DNA from: Peterkaempfera bronchialis
GTDB lineage: Bacteria; Actinomycetota; Actinomycetes; Streptomycetales; Streptomycetaceae
Length of the DNA stretch: 64,000 nt
Direction of reading: 5' to 3'
Assembly (NCBI RefSeq): GCF_003258605.2
Contig: NZ_CP031264.1
Location: forward strand, 124,001 to 188,000
Below the pieces are notes generated by a model. The model was not told the DNA's origin, made no database searches, and saw only the letters and a list, made by a program, of their open reading frames with translations. Both the position numbers and the translations under genes were made by a program. Positions 52,081 to 62,300 of the stretch are shown here, one piece after another; position 1 is the first letter of the stretch; each line of letters begins with the position of its first letter.

Positions 52081-53880
52081 ATGGGACATCCGACCACCGT
52101 CCGTACGATCCGCCCGCTCGACGGCGTCGAGTTCCACGCCGCCGGCCCGTCCGAACTCATCGCACCCGCAGCCGCCCATCTGAGCGCTCTCGGCGCCGCC
52201 CCGGCCGACGGCCCCGCGCCGGCCGACGGACCCGCGCCGTCCGGGGCGTCCCGCATCGCCGTCGGCGGCGCGCTCGGAGACGTCACCGCCCGCACCGCCT
52301 GGGCGGACCTGTGTGCCGCCGAGGACGCCGTCGACGAGGCGACGGTCCAGGCCGCCACGGGGGTGATGCACCTCCACGGCAGACGCGACGGCTCCCCGCG
52401 CGGCCTGGCCGCCGAGTACACCGCCACCTGCGCCTCCGTGCTGACCGCGCAGGGGCTCCTGGCCGCTCTGCTGGCACGCGCCCGCGGCGCCACCGCAAGC
52501 AGCGTCTCCACCGGAGCCGACCGCGCCGCGCTGCTGTCCGTCTCCCAGTACCTCGCCGCCGCCGGCGCGCCGGAGGCCGAGGCGGTGCCGATGGGCCCCG
52601 GCGGTCCGCCGTTCACCGCCGGGGACGGTGCCCGCTTCGAACTGGAGACCCTTGACGCGGGCAGCTGGGCCGCCTTCTGGCGGGCCCTGGACGCGCCCGC
52701 CGAGGCGGTGCGTGCCGGCTGGCCGCCCTTCCAGTTCCGGTACGCCACCGCCTGCGCCCCGCTGCCCGAGGCGCTGCACACCACCGCCCGCGCCTCCTCC
52801 TGGGAACGGCTCCGGCATGCCGCCGATGTCTCCGGCGCCCAGGTCTGTCCGCTGCACACCCTCGCCGAACGGGCCGGTGAACCGCACACCGGCGCCCCCT
52901 GGTCCCTGCACCCGGCGGACGCGGGCCGTACCGCCCCCACGGGCACGCCGGAGACGGCCCGCCCGCTGGCCGGACTGACCGTGCTGGAGGCCGGACGCCG
53001 CATTCAGGCGCCGCTGGCCGCCCATCTGCTCGGCCTGCTCGGCGCCCGGGTGGTCCGGATCGAACCGCCCGGCGGCGACCCGCTGCGCGGCATGCCGCCC
53101 TGCACCTCCGGCCTCTCCGCCCGCTGGCTCGCCCTCAACCGCGGCAAGGACGCGGTGCAGATCGACATCAAGAGCCCGGCGGGCCGGGCCGACCTGCGCG
53201 ACCTCGCCGCCCGCGCCGATGTCTTCCTCCACAACTGGGCCCCCGGCAAGGCCGAACAGCTCGGCCTGGACGCCGACGGCCTCGGCGCCGTCAACCCCGG
53301 CCTGGTGTACGCCCACACCAGCGGCTGGGCCGGGCGGCTGCCCGACGCGCCGATGGGCACCGACTTCATGGTCCAGGCCCGCACCGGCGTCGGCGAGGCG
53401 GTCCGCCCCGCCGACGAGCCCGCCGCCCCCTCCCTGATGACCCTGCTCGATGTCCTCGGCGGGCTGCTCGGTGCCGAGGCGGTGCTGGCGGCGCTGGTGC
53501 TGCGGGAGCGTACGGGACGCGGCGTACGGGCGGAGTCCTCGCTGCTCGCCGCCGCCGAACTGCTCACCGCACCCGCCCTCGGCCGGGCCGCCTCCGGCCG
53601 CGCCCCCCGCCGCCCGGCGGGCTTCCGCCGCCCGCTGCGCACCGCTGACGGCTGGATCGCACCCGCCGACGCCGACGCCGCCGACGCCCGCTCCCACAGC
53701 GCCCGGCTGCGCGACCTGGGCACCGCCGAGGCCGTCGCCGAACTGCGCGGTCTCGGCCTCCACGCCACCGCCGTCAGCACCGACCTCGCGGCCCTGCCCG
53801 ACGATCCCCGGCTGCGCGGCGCGCTGACCCGCGACGCCCACGGAGCCCTCGCCGTCCCCACCCCCTGGAGGCTGTCATGA
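52081..53880 (+). CDS. Two-domain CaiB/BaiF CoA transferase
   Basis: A 599-residue protein. Residues about 1-290 form a degenerate CoA-transferase-like half ('TAQGLLAALLARARG', 'DRAALLSVSQYLAAAG'). Residues about 300-599 form a family III CoA-transferase domain starting 'RPLAGLTVLEAGRRIQAPLA', with 'ARWLALNRGKDAVQIDIKSP' and 'YAHTSGWAGRLPDAPMGTDF'. A catalytic Asp is plausible in 'LMTLLDVLGGLLGAEAV'. It would move CoA between carboxylic acids. GAGGAGAG precedes ATG 52081. Its stop overlaps the ligase start (ATGA). The remnant at 697-1423 resembles its first half. Confidence 0.87.
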   Translation: MGHPTTVRTIRPLDGVEFHAAGPSELIAPAAAHLSALGAAPADGPAPADGPAPSGASRIAVGGALGDVTARTAWADLCAAEDAVDEATVQAATGVMHLHGRRDGSPRGLAAEYTATCASVLTAQGLLAALLARARGATASSVSTGADRAALLSVSQYLAAAGAPEAEAVPMGPGGPPFTAGDGARFELETLDAGSWAAFWRALDAPAEAVRAGWPPFQFRYATACAPLPEALHTTARASSWERLRHAADVSGAQVCPLHTLAERAGEPHTGAPWSLHPADAGRTAPTGTPETARPLAGLTVLEAGRRIQAPLAAHLLGLLGARVVRIEPPGGDPLRGMPPCTSGLSARWLALNRGKDAVQIDIKSPAGRADLRDLAARADVFLHNWAPGKAEQLGLDADGLGAVNPGLVYAHTSGWAGRLPDAPMGTDFMVQARTGVGEAVRPADEPAAPSLMTLLDVLGGLLGAEAVLAALVLRERTGRGVRAESSLLAAAELLTAPALGRAASGRAPRRPAGFRRPLRTADGWIAPADADAADARSHSARLRDLGTAEAVAELRGLGLHATAVSTDLAALPDDPRLRGALTRDAHGALAVPTPWRLS

Positions 53881-55589
53881 CGTCCCGCTTCCCCGACCTC
53901 GTCCCCGCCGCCCTGCGCCGCGCCTGGGCCGCCGACGGCAGTTACCCCGACCTGGACCTGTACTCCCTCTACCGGGCCCGCCGCACCGCAGACCCGCACC
54001 GCACCGCCGTGATCGACGCCACCGGCAAGGTCTGCTGGACCCGCCTGGATGTGCAGGCCCGATGTCTGGCCACCGGACTCGCCGAGGCCGGCATACGCCC
54101 CGGCGACGTGGTGGGTGTCCAACTCCCCAACAACCGCGACGCGGTGATGGCGGACCTGGCGCTGGCCGCCCTGGGCGCCGTCGCCCTGCCCTTCCCGGTG
54201 GGGCGCGGCACCCGGGAGGCGATGTCGCTGCTGGCCCGCGCCGAGGCCCGGGCGGTGATCGCGGCCGTCGAGTACCGCGGTCGGCAGCACGCCCGGGAGC
54301 TGGCCGAGGCGGCTCCGGAGCTGCCCGCCCTGCGCTCTGTGGTCGCGGCCGGGCGCGGGGAGGTCCCCCCGGGGTGCCTGTCCATGGCGGAGCTGCTGCG
54401 CAGCGACGGCAGCGCCTTCACCCCCGCCCGGCCCGATCCTGACGAGGCGGCACGGATCCTGGTCTCCTCCGGGTCCGAGACCGAACCCAAGATGGTGGCC
54501 TACTCGCACAACGCCCTGGCAGGCGGGCGCGGCAACTTCCTGGGGTCGCTGCTGGCCGGCGGCGAGCCGCCGCGCTGCCTGTTCCTGGTGCCGCTGGCCT
54601 CCGCCTTCGGCAGCAACGGCACCGCCGCCGTCCTCGCCCGCCATGGGGGGACCCTGGTGCTGCTGGACCGCTTCGATCCCGAGGCCGCACTCGATGCGAT
54701 CCGCCGTCACCGTCCCACCCATGTGCTGGGTGTGCCGACCATGGTGCGCATGATGCTCCAGCAGTTGGAGAAGGAGGGCGCAGCGGAGGAGGGCGCAGCG
54801 GAGGAGGTCGGCAGCGGGCTCACCGCTCTGGTGCTGGGCGGCTCGCCGCTGGACGCGTCCACGGCGGCGGAGGCCCGCAGGGCCTTCGGCTGCCGCGTGG
54901 TCAACCTCTACGGCTCCGCAGACGGCGTCAACTGCCACACCGGCCACGGCGGTGAGGCCGCCACGGCAGACGGGCCCGGCATCGCGGTGGGCCGCCCCGA
55001 CCCGGCCGTCGCCTCGATCCGCATCACCCCGTTCCAGGGCCCGGGGCCGGGCGCCGCCGCTTCCGACCCCGGGGCCGACGCGGCCCCCGGCGAGGTCGGC
55101 GAGATCCTTGCGCTCGGCCCGATGACCCCGATGTGCTACGTCGGCACGCCCGAGCTCAATGTGCGCTACCGCACCCGGGACGGCTGGGTCCGCACCGGCG
55201 ACCTGGGCGTTCTCGACGCCGACGGCGGGCTGCGGGTGGTCGGGAGGCTCAAGGAGATCGTGATCCGCGGCGGCGCCAACATCAGCCCCGCCGAGGTCGA
55301 GGGCGAGCTGTCCACCCATCCCGACCTGCGGGACGTGATGTGCGTGGGCGTGCCGGACCCGCTGATGGGCGAGGTCCTGGCCGCCTGCGTGGTGCCCCGG
55401 CCCGGCCGTGTCCCCACGCTCCAGGACCTCTGCGCCCACCTGGAACGGCGTGGCCTGGACCGCTGCAAACACCCCGAGCGTCTGCTGGTCGTGACCGACC
55501 GGCTGCCGCTCACACCGGCGGGCAAGCCGGACCGCGCCGCGCTGCGTCGGCGGCTGGCCGCGGCCGACCCTGCGCAGCAGCCCGGCTGA
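53877..55589 (+). CDS. Acyl-CoA ligase (AMP-forming, CaiC-like)
   Basis: A 570-residue adenylate-forming ligase. The phosphate loop is unusual, 'LVSSGSETEPKMVAYSH', in place of TSGTTG-PK. A5 is 'NLYGSADGVNCHTG', A7-A8 is 'GWVRTGDLGVLDADGG' and 'GRLKEIVIRGGANISPAE', and the A10 lysine is in 'LTPAGKPDRAALR'. A short in-frame duplication (15 bases twice near 54776-54806) encodes Glu-Gly-Ala-Ala-Glu repeated. It is translationally coupled to the CoA transferase. The dehydrogenase, transferase and ligase together mimic the caiA-caiB-caiC content, though carnitine as substrate is not shown. Confidence 0.9.
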   Translation: MTSRFPDLVPAALRRAWAADGSYPDLDLYSLYRARRTADPHRTAVIDATGKVCWTRLDVQARCLATGLAEAGIRPGDVVGVQLPNNRDAVMADLALAALGAVALPFPVGRGTREAMSLLARAEARAVIAAVEYRGRQHARELAEAAPELPALRSVVAAGRGEVPPGCLSMAELLRSDGSAFTPARPDPDEAARILVSSGSETEPKMVAYSHNALAGGRGNFLGSLLAGGEPPRCLFLVPLASAFGSNGTAAVLARHGGTLVLLDRFDPEAALDAIRRHRPTHVLGVPTMVRMMLQQLEKEGAAEEGAAEEVGSGLTALVLGGSPLDASTAAEARRAFGCRVVNLYGSADGVNCHTGHGGEAATADGPGIAVGRPDPAVASIRITPFQGPGPGAAASDPGADAAPGEVGEILALGPMTPMCYVGTPELNVRYRTRDGWVRTGDLGVLDADGGLRVVGRLKEIVIRGGANISPAEVEGELSTHPDLRDVMCVGVPDPLMGEVLAACVVPRPGRVPTLQDLCAHLERRGLDRCKHPERLLVVTDRLPLTPAGKPDRAALRRRLAAADPAQQPG

Positions 55590-55605
55590 CGCCCGCGGCG
55601 CGCGT

Positions 55606-55646
55606 CGGCGGTGCGGGGAGAGGCCGGTCCTCCCTCCGCACCGCCG
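55606..55646. terminator. Bidirectional 11-bp hairpin
   Basis: Arms 55606-55616 and 55636-55646 are perfect, with a 19-base loop. It lies 17 bases after the ligase stop and 10 bases before the stop of the convergent zinc-binding protein gene, serving both operons. Confidence 0.7.
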
Positions 55647-55655
55647 GCGGCACGC

Positions 55656-56471
55656 TCAGGAACCCGAGAACGCGTTCTTCAGCTGCTCGGCCGCCTTGGT
55701 GTAGACCGCGAGCAGGTCGAGGTCGTCACCCGGATAGTTGGCGATGTCCAACTGCTTGGCCCCGGAGTCGGGCAGCACCGTACCGGTGGACATGTTCTCG
55801 TTGTCGAGTACGAACGCGGGCTTCTTCGCCGACAGTTCGGACAGCTGGGCGGGGGTCACCTGCTCCCGGCCGTAGGTTCCGGCCGGCGTGATCCCTGCCA
55901 GGTCGGCGGCCCAGGTGGTGAACACCTGGGCGACCACCACCGGGGGCTGTCCACCGGGCCACGAGGCTTTGAGCTCCTGTTGCAGTTCCTCCCAGCGCTC
56001 GGAGAAGGACCGGTTCCACCTGGCGGCGTCCTGCTCGGTGCCGAACAGCTTGCCCAACCGGGTCACCTCGGCCGAAGCCGCGGTACGGCCGTTGTCGAGG
56101 GTGACCTCCACCAGCTTGGCCTTGGCGGACGCCGCCTCCTTCACCTTGCCCGCGAACGGCTCGAAGGACGCGTACAGCACATAGTCGGCGTTCGCGATAG
56201 CGATCAGGTCGGACGGCTTGAGCTCGTAGTCGGGGGCGTGCTTGATCGACGCCGGGACGATGGACTTCACATGGCGGGCTCCGGCCGCCTCGGCGAGCGC
56301 CGCCTCCCAGGTGGAGGTGGCCACCACGACCGGGCCCGGGGCCGCGGCGGGCGAGGCGGACTGGTCGGCCGTGTCCGTGGACGGGCCGGAGCTGCTGCCG
56401 CAGCCGCTGAGCAGCAGCGCCGCCGCACTCAGTGCGACGAGGGACCGGCAGAGGACGCGGAAGCGCGCCAT
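55656..56471 (-). CDS. znuA: Metal ABC transporter substrate-binding lipoprotein
   Basis: A 271-residue cluster A-I binding protein. The lipoprotein signal is 'LVALSAAALLLSGCGSSS', with the lipidated Cys in LSGC. Metal-site blocks are 'HVKSIVPASIKHAPDYELKP' and, further on, 'QVFTTWAADLAGI' and 'PAFVLDNENMSTGTVLP'. It lacks the long His-rich loop of many zinc ZnuA proteins and is short for the family. It captures Zn2+ or Mn2+ outside the membrane. It is last in the operon; its start lies 43 bases inside the permease gene. Confidence 0.85.
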   Translation of the reverse strand: MARFRVLCRSLVALSAAALLLSGCGSSSGPSTDTADQSASPAAAPGPVVVATSTWEAALAEAAGARHVKSIVPASIKHAPDYELKPSDLIAIANADYVLYASFEPFAGKVKEAASAKAKLVEVTLDNGRTAASAEVTRLGKLFGTEQDAARWNRSFSERWEELQQELKASWPGGQPPVVVAQVFTTWAADLAGITPAGTYGREQVTPAQLSELSAKKPAFVLDNENMSTGTVLPDSGAKQLDIANYPGDDLDLLAVYTKAAEQLKNAFSGS

Positions 56472-57292
56472 GAGCTTGTTCTCCGTTCGGGTATCAGATG
56501 AACGGCGAGGGCGACCGCCCCCGCCGCGAGTACCAGGACCGGCCCGGGTGGCAGATCCCACGCCAGTGCCGCGAGAAAGCCGGCGGTGTTCACCGCGACG
56601 CCGATGACGACCGCCCACGTCGTGATCGACACCAGGGAGCGGCCGAGCCGCCGGGCGGCGAGTGCCGGAAGCAGCGTGAGCGCGTCCACCAGCAGCGCGC
56701 CGGTCAGCCGGATCGCCCCGGCGACCGCCACCGCGACCAGTACCAGCAGCAGGACGGTGAGCCGCTGGACGGGCACCCCCGAGCACAGCGCGAGCTCGCG
56801 GTCGTGCAGCAGCAGCGCCAGGTCCCTGCGGCGCCACCAGAACAGCCCGGGGACCGCCACCGCGAGGACGCCCAGCAGCAGCAGGTCGGTCGGGCGCACC
56901 GCCAGGATCGACCCCCAGAGCAGCGCGAACGCCCCGTTGGCGTTGACCCCCGACAGGGCGAGCAGCAGCAGGGCGGCAGCGATGGCCAGGCTCATCAGCA
57001 GCCCCATCGCCCCCGACAGGCCGTCAGGAGTGCGGGCGAGCGGTGCCACGCCCGCTCCCGCCGCCGCACAGGCGAGCAGCGCGCACACCACCGGGTCCAG
57101 CCCGATGAGCTGGCCCACCGCTATTCCGAGCAGGGCCACATGCATCATCGCGAAGCGCACCGGCATGATGTCCAGACCGACGATCACCACGCCCACCACC
57201 GGCAGCCCGGCGGCGGCCAGCAGCAGTCCCACCCCGGCCCGTTGTACGGGTACGAGGTGCAGCAGGTCGCCAACCTGCCCGAGGACGCTCAC
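56429..57292 (-). CDS. znuB: Metal ABC transporter permease
   Basis: A 287-residue integral membrane protein of the ABC-3 (ZnuB/MntB) family with about 8-9 helices. Recognisable blocks are 'MPVRFAMMHVALLGIAVGQL', 'GVNANGAFALLWGSILAV' and 'AGAIRLTGALLVDALTLLPA'. It forms the channel for Zn2+ or Mn2+ uptake. GTG 57292 overlaps the ATPase stop (GTGA). The C-terminus runs 43 bases into the substrate-binding gene. Confidence 0.88.
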   Translation of the reverse strand: MSVLGQVGDLLHLVPVQRAGVGLLLAAAGLPVVGVVIVGLDIMPVRFAMMHVALLGIAVGQLIGLDPVVCALLACAAAGAGVAPLARTPDGLSGAMGLLMSLAIAAALLLLALSGVNANGAFALLWGSILAVRPTDLLLLGVLAVAVPGLFWWRRRDLALLLHDRELALCSGVPVQRLTVLLLVLVAVAVAGAIRLTGALLVDALTLLPALAARRLGRSLVSITTWAVVIGVAVNTAGFLAALAWDLPPGPVLVLAAGAVALAVHLIPERRTSSWRASASSAGPSSH

Positions 57293-57978
57293 CGGACCTC
57301 CCGCAGCCGCCCCGCGGCCATCTCCAGCGTCCGGTCGCAGCGCGCCGCCATCGCCCGGTCGTGGGTCACCACCAGCAGGGTCACCGGGAGGCCCGTGAGG
57401 ACCTCCGCAGCCTCCTCCTGACCGGCGAAGTCGAGTGCGGCCGTCGGCTCGTCGGCGAGCAGTACCCCCGCTCCCGCGGCCACACAGCCCACCGCCCGGG
57501 CCAGGTGCATGCGCTGCAGCTGGCCGCCGGAGAGGCTGCTCAGCGGCCGGTCCCCGAGCGCCCCCACGCCCAGGTGTTCGGCGGCGGCGTACGCCTCGCC
57601 CGCCGCGCCGCTGCTCGCCAGCAGCTCGCGCGCCAGCAGCGGGAACCGCCCCGCAGCGGGCCGCTGCGGGATCCACCCGCACGCCCTGCGCCGCCAGGCG
57701 CGCTCGGCCGCCGTGCGGTCGCCCCGACCCCCGACCAGGATCTCGCCCGACACCTGCCGGTGCAGTCCCAGGACGGCACGCAGCAGCGTGGTCTTCCCTG
57801 AGCCGTTGGTGCCGGTCAGTGCCACCCGCTCGCCGCAGGCCACGTCGAGTTCGACGCCGTGTACGGCCTCCAACCGGCCGTGACGGCACACCACGCCACG
57901 AAACCGCAGCTCAAGCCCGTTCCTGACGTCTCGGGAGTCCACTGCGGCGTGGCCCGCGTGCTCCAAGCTCTCTTCCAC
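57289..57978 (-). CDS. znuC: Metal ABC transporter ATP-binding protein
   Basis: A 229-residue ABC ATPase. Walker A is 'LTGTNGSGKTTLLRAVLG', the signature is 'LSSLSGGQLQRMHLARA', Walker B is 'GVLLADEPTAALDF' and the switch His is in 'LLVVTHDRAMAA'. It powers the permease at 56429. The first codon is GTG 57978 without a clear ribosome site; GTG 57942 is an alternative. No Zur-like palindrome was evident upstream, so metal regulation is not confirmed here. Confidence 0.9.
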   Translation of the reverse strand: MEESLEHAGHAAVDSRDVRNGLELRFRGVVCRHGRLEAVHGVELDVACGERVALTGTNGSGKTTLLRAVLGLHRQVSGEILVGGRGDRTAAERAWRRRACGWIPQRPAAGRFPLLARELLASSGAAGEAYAAAEHLGVGALGDRPLSSLSGGQLQRMHLARAVGCVAAGAGVLLADEPTAALDFAGQEEAAEVLTGLPVTLLVVTHDRAMAARCDRTLEMAAGRLREVR

Positions 57979-58263
57979 GTGACAGTAGTCGGGCCCGGCT
58001 GATGCGCAGTTCCCGCCATTCGCCGGACGTGGCCCGGGCCGGGCCCGGCGCTAGGGCCGGTGGTGCAGCGGTGAGGATGCTTCCTGCCGTCCGTCCCTAC
58101 CGGGGGTGGGGCGTCACGCCGGCGCGGCCGGGGCGGCTCGTACCTTGCGCGCCGGTCCGCGCGGGGCAGGGGCGTGGGCGTCCGGAAAGCCTGGCCAGGA
58201 AGTCCGGGGGACTCGGGTTCGGTCTCTCTGTCGGGGCCGCGCGCGGGCTGTGGTGCGCCGCAG

Positions 58264-58905
58264 TCAGCTGCAGTCGGCGGTCACCACCATGTCCCTGATG
58301 TCGGTCAGCGGTATCACCACCGGATCGGCACGCCCCTCCGCAGACACCCGCAGCGTGCCGCCGTCGGCCGACAGCAGTGTCCCGCAGGTGGTGTCGGTGC
58401 CGTGGGTCACCCGTATGGATCCAGGCTGCTCGCTCGGCGCCCACCAGGTGAGCGCTGTGCCAATGAACAGGCTGGCCAGGGCCAGCGCCACGGTCCGGCG
58501 GGCGAGGGTGAGTCTGCGCGCGGCCCGTATCGCCGTGGCGACCTCGAAGGCGTCGACCGACCCGTGGTCGCGGTGGATATCGGCAAGGGTGACCGCAAGC
58601 GGGCTCGCCCCGGCCTGCGCGGCCAAGGCGTGCCAGAGTCCCACCACGGCGAGGGCCAGCCCCCCACCGACGAGGACCGTGACAGCCAGCCGCCACCCGA
58701 TCGGGAGTTCGGCGGTGGTGGTCCGGCCCTTGACCACAATCGCCGCGCCGAGCAAGGTGATGAAGGCAGCCAGGCCGTTCCGCCAGACCTCCGCACTGGC
58801 CCGCACGCCCGGTAGCGACTCGCGCACCAGTGCCCGGAACCGGTCCCGCTCGGCCAAGTCCGTCTCGCTGGGCGGTCGCTGCGGTCGGCGGGGGCGAAGG
58901 TTCAT
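58264..58905 (-). CDS. Membrane protein with extracytoplasmic C-terminal domain
   Basis: A 213-residue protein of no recognised family. A basic, Pro-rich N-terminus is followed by three hydrophobic helices: 'GLAAFITLLGAAIVVKG', 'LAVTVLVGGGLALAVVGLWH' and 'TVALALASLFIGTALTWW'. The C-terminal domain of about 55 residues has two Cys and acidic/beta-like sequence ('DTTCGTLLSADGGTLRVSAE', 'IRDMVVTADCS'). It overlaps the cysteine-rich protein gene by 4 bases and is divergent from the CHAT protease gene. As part of that unit it could be a membrane effector, sensor or protease target. Confidence 0.75.
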   Translation of the reverse strand: MNLRPRRPQRPPSETDLAERDRFRALVRESLPGVRASAEVWRNGLAAFITLLGAAIVVKGRTTTAELPIGWRLAVTVLVGGGLALAVVGLWHALAAQAGASPLAVTLADIHRDHGSVDAFEVATAIRAARRLTLARRTVALALASLFIGTALTWWAPSEQPGSIRVTHGTDTTCGTLLSADGGTLRVSAEGRADPVVIPLTDIRDMVVTADCS

Positions 58906-59252
58906 TCAGCGGTCAATTCGATGCGGAAGCTGACCCCGCATCCGGTCACGCCGGTCGGCGCGTCCTGGTGCGCGGTGCCGCAGCCGCAGGTCACGTCCAG
59001 TACCACGGCTTCCTGGGGATCGCCGTTGGAGCCGCGACTCGCGCCGGCCATGCCGGTGAGGGCGACGGTGACCTGCCGGTCGACGAGGTGGTGGTCGCAG
59101 CGCGGGCACCGCCCGGACACGACGAAACACGGCGCGGTGTCCTCGTTGTGCGGCTTCACCGTGAGTTCCTGCGCCTCCAGGAGATCGTAGGCGCGGTCGG
59201 TCCATCTGTAGTCGGTGGTGACCACATAGGCGGGGAGGGGAGCTTCTGACAT
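58902..59252 (-). CDS. Cysteine-rich (zinc-ribbon-like) protein beside CHAT protease
   Basis: A 116-residue soluble protein. Cys pairs in 'VSGRCPRCDHHLVDRQ' (CxxC) and 'VTCGCGTAHQDAP' with 'GVTGCGVSFRIEL' suggest a zinc-ribbon fold. I know no family assignment. Its start at 59252 is 71 bases from the divergent CHAT gene start at 59324, with the palindrome CTCACT-GT-AGTGAG at 59256-59269 between. It is translationally coupled to the membrane protein gene. It could be a regulator, adaptor or substrate of the CHAT protease. Confidence 0.75.
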   Translation of the reverse strand: MSEAPLPAYVVTTDYRWTDRAYDLLEAQELTVKPHNEDTAPCFVVSGRCPRCDHHLVDRQVTVALTGMAGASRGSNGDPQEAVVLDVTCGCGTAHQDAPTGVTGCGVSFRIELTAE

Positions 59253-59255
59253 GGC

Positions 59256-59269
59256 CTCACTGTAGTGAG
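59256..59269. promoter_or_regulatory. Palindrome in the CHAT divergent promoter
   Basis: CTCACT and AGTGAG are perfect arms around GT. It sits 4 bases upstream of the Cys-rich gene start and 55 bases upstream of the CHAT gene, in a 71-base space that must hold both promoters. It could be a shared operator. Confidence 0.4.
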
Positions 59270-59323
59270 CGATCGTCTAGCCTGAGACCGGTTCCAACCA
59301 ATTGTGCGACGAGGGGGCAACGC

Positions 59324-62300
59324 ATGCCGGTTGGTGAAGACGAGGGGGAACGGGCATGGCAGTTTCTCCTCCAGGGTGTGGAACTGGAACGACATGGGCG
59401 CACGGTGGAGGCCGAGCAGGAATTCCTCAAAGCCGCAGCGCTCGGCGAGTTCAACGCCATGTACAACTGCGGATTGCTGGCGGAGCGCCGGGGACGCACC
59501 GCTGAAGCACATGACTGGTACGTCCGTGCGCACAACGCCGGACATCCGGAGGCGGCCAACAACCTCGGCGTACTGCTCCACAACGCGGGGGATCCGGACG
59601 CACTGCTCTGGTTTCAACTCGCCGCTGCGATGGGCCATCGGCAGGCCGCCGGCAATGCGAAGGCCCTTCTCGCTTCACGGTCCCGCTGGGCGAAAAGGCG
59701 AAAGGCTGGGCCGGAGGTGCTGCGTGCGGCGGCCGAATCGGCCTATCGGGAGTTCACCGCGACCGGCAACGACGCCCGCCTGGTACGAGCGGTCACCCTC
59801 AGCCGGGAGGCTGTGCGGTTGGCAGGCCGCCGCCACCGGTCACGCAGCAGAATGCTGGCTGACCTCCGCGATGTCCTTCGATACCGGTACGAGTTGCGTG
59901 GGGATGTCGCCGACCTCGAAGAGGCCGTCAGTGTGGCGCGTGAGGCGCTGGATGGTCTGGCGTCAGGGCACCCGGAGCGCCTGACCGCCGCACACGCCCT
60001 GATCGCGCTGCTGAATGCCCAATTCGAAGTCACCCTCATTGCCGGTCCGCTGCTCAAGGCTGTGGATGAGGTCGGCAGGCCGGCACTGAGGCAGCACCGT
60101 GGTACCGAGCAGGCTCGGGCGGCACTCGAATCGAGTCTCTGCGGGGCCCTGGTCGCACTGTTCCGCCACGCCGACGCGACTGTGGATCTGGACGAGGCGA
60201 TCACGCTGGGCCGTGCGGCGGTCCGCCGGCTCCCCGGTGTCGCGGTCCCGCTGAGCAACCTCGGGGCAGCTCTGCTGCTGCGAGGAACGCAGCGCGGCTC
60301 ACTGGACGATATCAACGAAGCAGTCGAGGTGCTTCGCGAGGCAACCGCTGCGGCAACCGCCGCACATGACACGCCGCAGCTCACGCGGTCCTCCGTCAAT
60401 CTCATATCGGCGCTGCGTATTCGCGCGGATCTGACCGGACGAGCCGCGGACGACCACGAAGCCGAGGAGGCGGCAGAGCGGATGCGACATGCCGTGTCGG
60501 CGGAGCCGACGCACCATCCCCGGACATTGGTCAAAGCCGTGATCGCCACTGACGGCCCCACCAGCGCGGACGCGACCCGCCATGCGCTGTCCGTACTCCC
60601 GCCCATGCACACGGACCGGCCGTTCCTGCTGCTCCATTTGGCCAAGGCTCTGAGTGCCGACGGCAAGCGGGAGGAAGCCATCGCGGCGGCACGGGAGGCG
60701 GCTGCCCTCGCGGTGAGCAGCCAGGCCAAGGTGGATGCGCAGCGCATACTGGGCCGCCTGCTGCTGAGCGACGACGCAGACGACGCAGACGACACGGACG
60801 ATGGCCGACGGCAGGCGGCGCTCGCCGAGGCGATAGAAGTCCTCACGGCGTCGGCCAATGCCTTGGAAAAGACCGAGGTCGTCTACGCCGAGGTCATGAC
60901 GGGTCTGGCGACAGCACTGCTCGGCCGCTTTGTGCGGGATGGGCTCGAATCCGATCACGAAGCGGCGCTGGATGCGCTGCGAGCAGCGGCGAACGCCGCG
61001 GGATCGTCCGTCCAGGACCGGCTGTTCGCCGCTCGGTACTGGGCTGGTGTGGCGCTGGAGGCAGGCGACACCGGCGATGCCCTGGCGGCGTCGCGCGTCG
61101 CGGTGTCCCTGCTGTCGGAGTTCGGGTGGATCGGTCTCGACCGAGGCGACCAGGAACAGAGTCTGCGGGACGGCGCTGCGATGCCGAGGGACGCGGCGGC
61201 CCTGGCCATCGCCACCGGGCAGCCCAAGCTGGCCGTGGAGCTGCTGGAACAGGGGCGGTCGGTGCTGTGGCGCTCGACCCTGCACCTGCGCGAGGACCTG
61301 GCGGCCCTCGCCGCGAAGGACCCGGCCCTGGCGGCGGAGCTGGAGCAGGTCCGCGCAACGCTCAACGGCCACGCGGCACTCAGCCCCGAGTCCCGTATGC
61401 GGCTGGCAGACCAATGGACGCGGTTACTCGGCAAGGTACGGCAGCTGCGGGGATTCGAGACCTTTCTCGGCCCGCCTTCGTTCGAAGCGCTGGTCCCCGC
61501 AGCCGGGAAGGGCCCCGTCGTCATCGTCAACATCAGCACGATCCGCTGCGATGCGCTGCTTGTGATGCCCGACGGGCAGGTCGAGGTCGTGCCACTGCCC
61601 GACGTGGACGTCCCGGAGATGGACACGGTCTCCAACACCTATCGGGAGCACCTGGCGCTGGCGCAGGAACCCGGCGCCACCGGCCGGGCGAGGGAACGCG
61701 CACGGCACACCGTGCACGACACCCTGGAGTGGCTGTGGGAGCGCATTGCCCGCCCGGTGCTCGACCGGTTGGCGTTCTCGTACGCGTCCGAGACGCCACC
61801 CCGGCTGTGGTGGTGCCCCACGGCATCGCTGATGACCTTGCCGCTGCACGCGGCGGGCCGCTACCCGCGTACCAGCGCCGACCGCGCAGAGCCGGTCGGA
61901 TCGCCGTTCGCCGTGGTCTCGTCGTACACCGCCACCCTGTCCGCACTCATCGACGCCCGGCGGCGGCCGGTCGCCGCCGGCGCGGGAGTGGTGGCCGTCG
62001 CGCTGACCGACACCGGACGCGGTCACGATCCGCTGCCCGGGGTCGCGACGGAACTCGGGATGCTCGAAGAGGTCTTCGGCCGGCAACGGCTGACCGTACT
62101 GGTCGACGACGCCGCTACCGTGGCGGCCGTACGGGAGCAGTTGCTGGACCACACATGGGCCCATTTCGCGTGCCATGGCAGCCTCGACATGGCCTCCCCC
62201 ACCGACTCGGGCTTGGCCCTGCGGGACGGTGACATGAATGTGCTCGACTTCGCGGATCTCCCGCTGGAGACGGCGGATCTCGCGTTCCTGTCCGCCTGCC

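Noticed and set aside
54776-54806. Duplicated 15-base unit inside the acyl-CoA ligase gene
   Set aside because: It is in frame, adds only five residues in a surface-type acidic loop, and does not break the gene.
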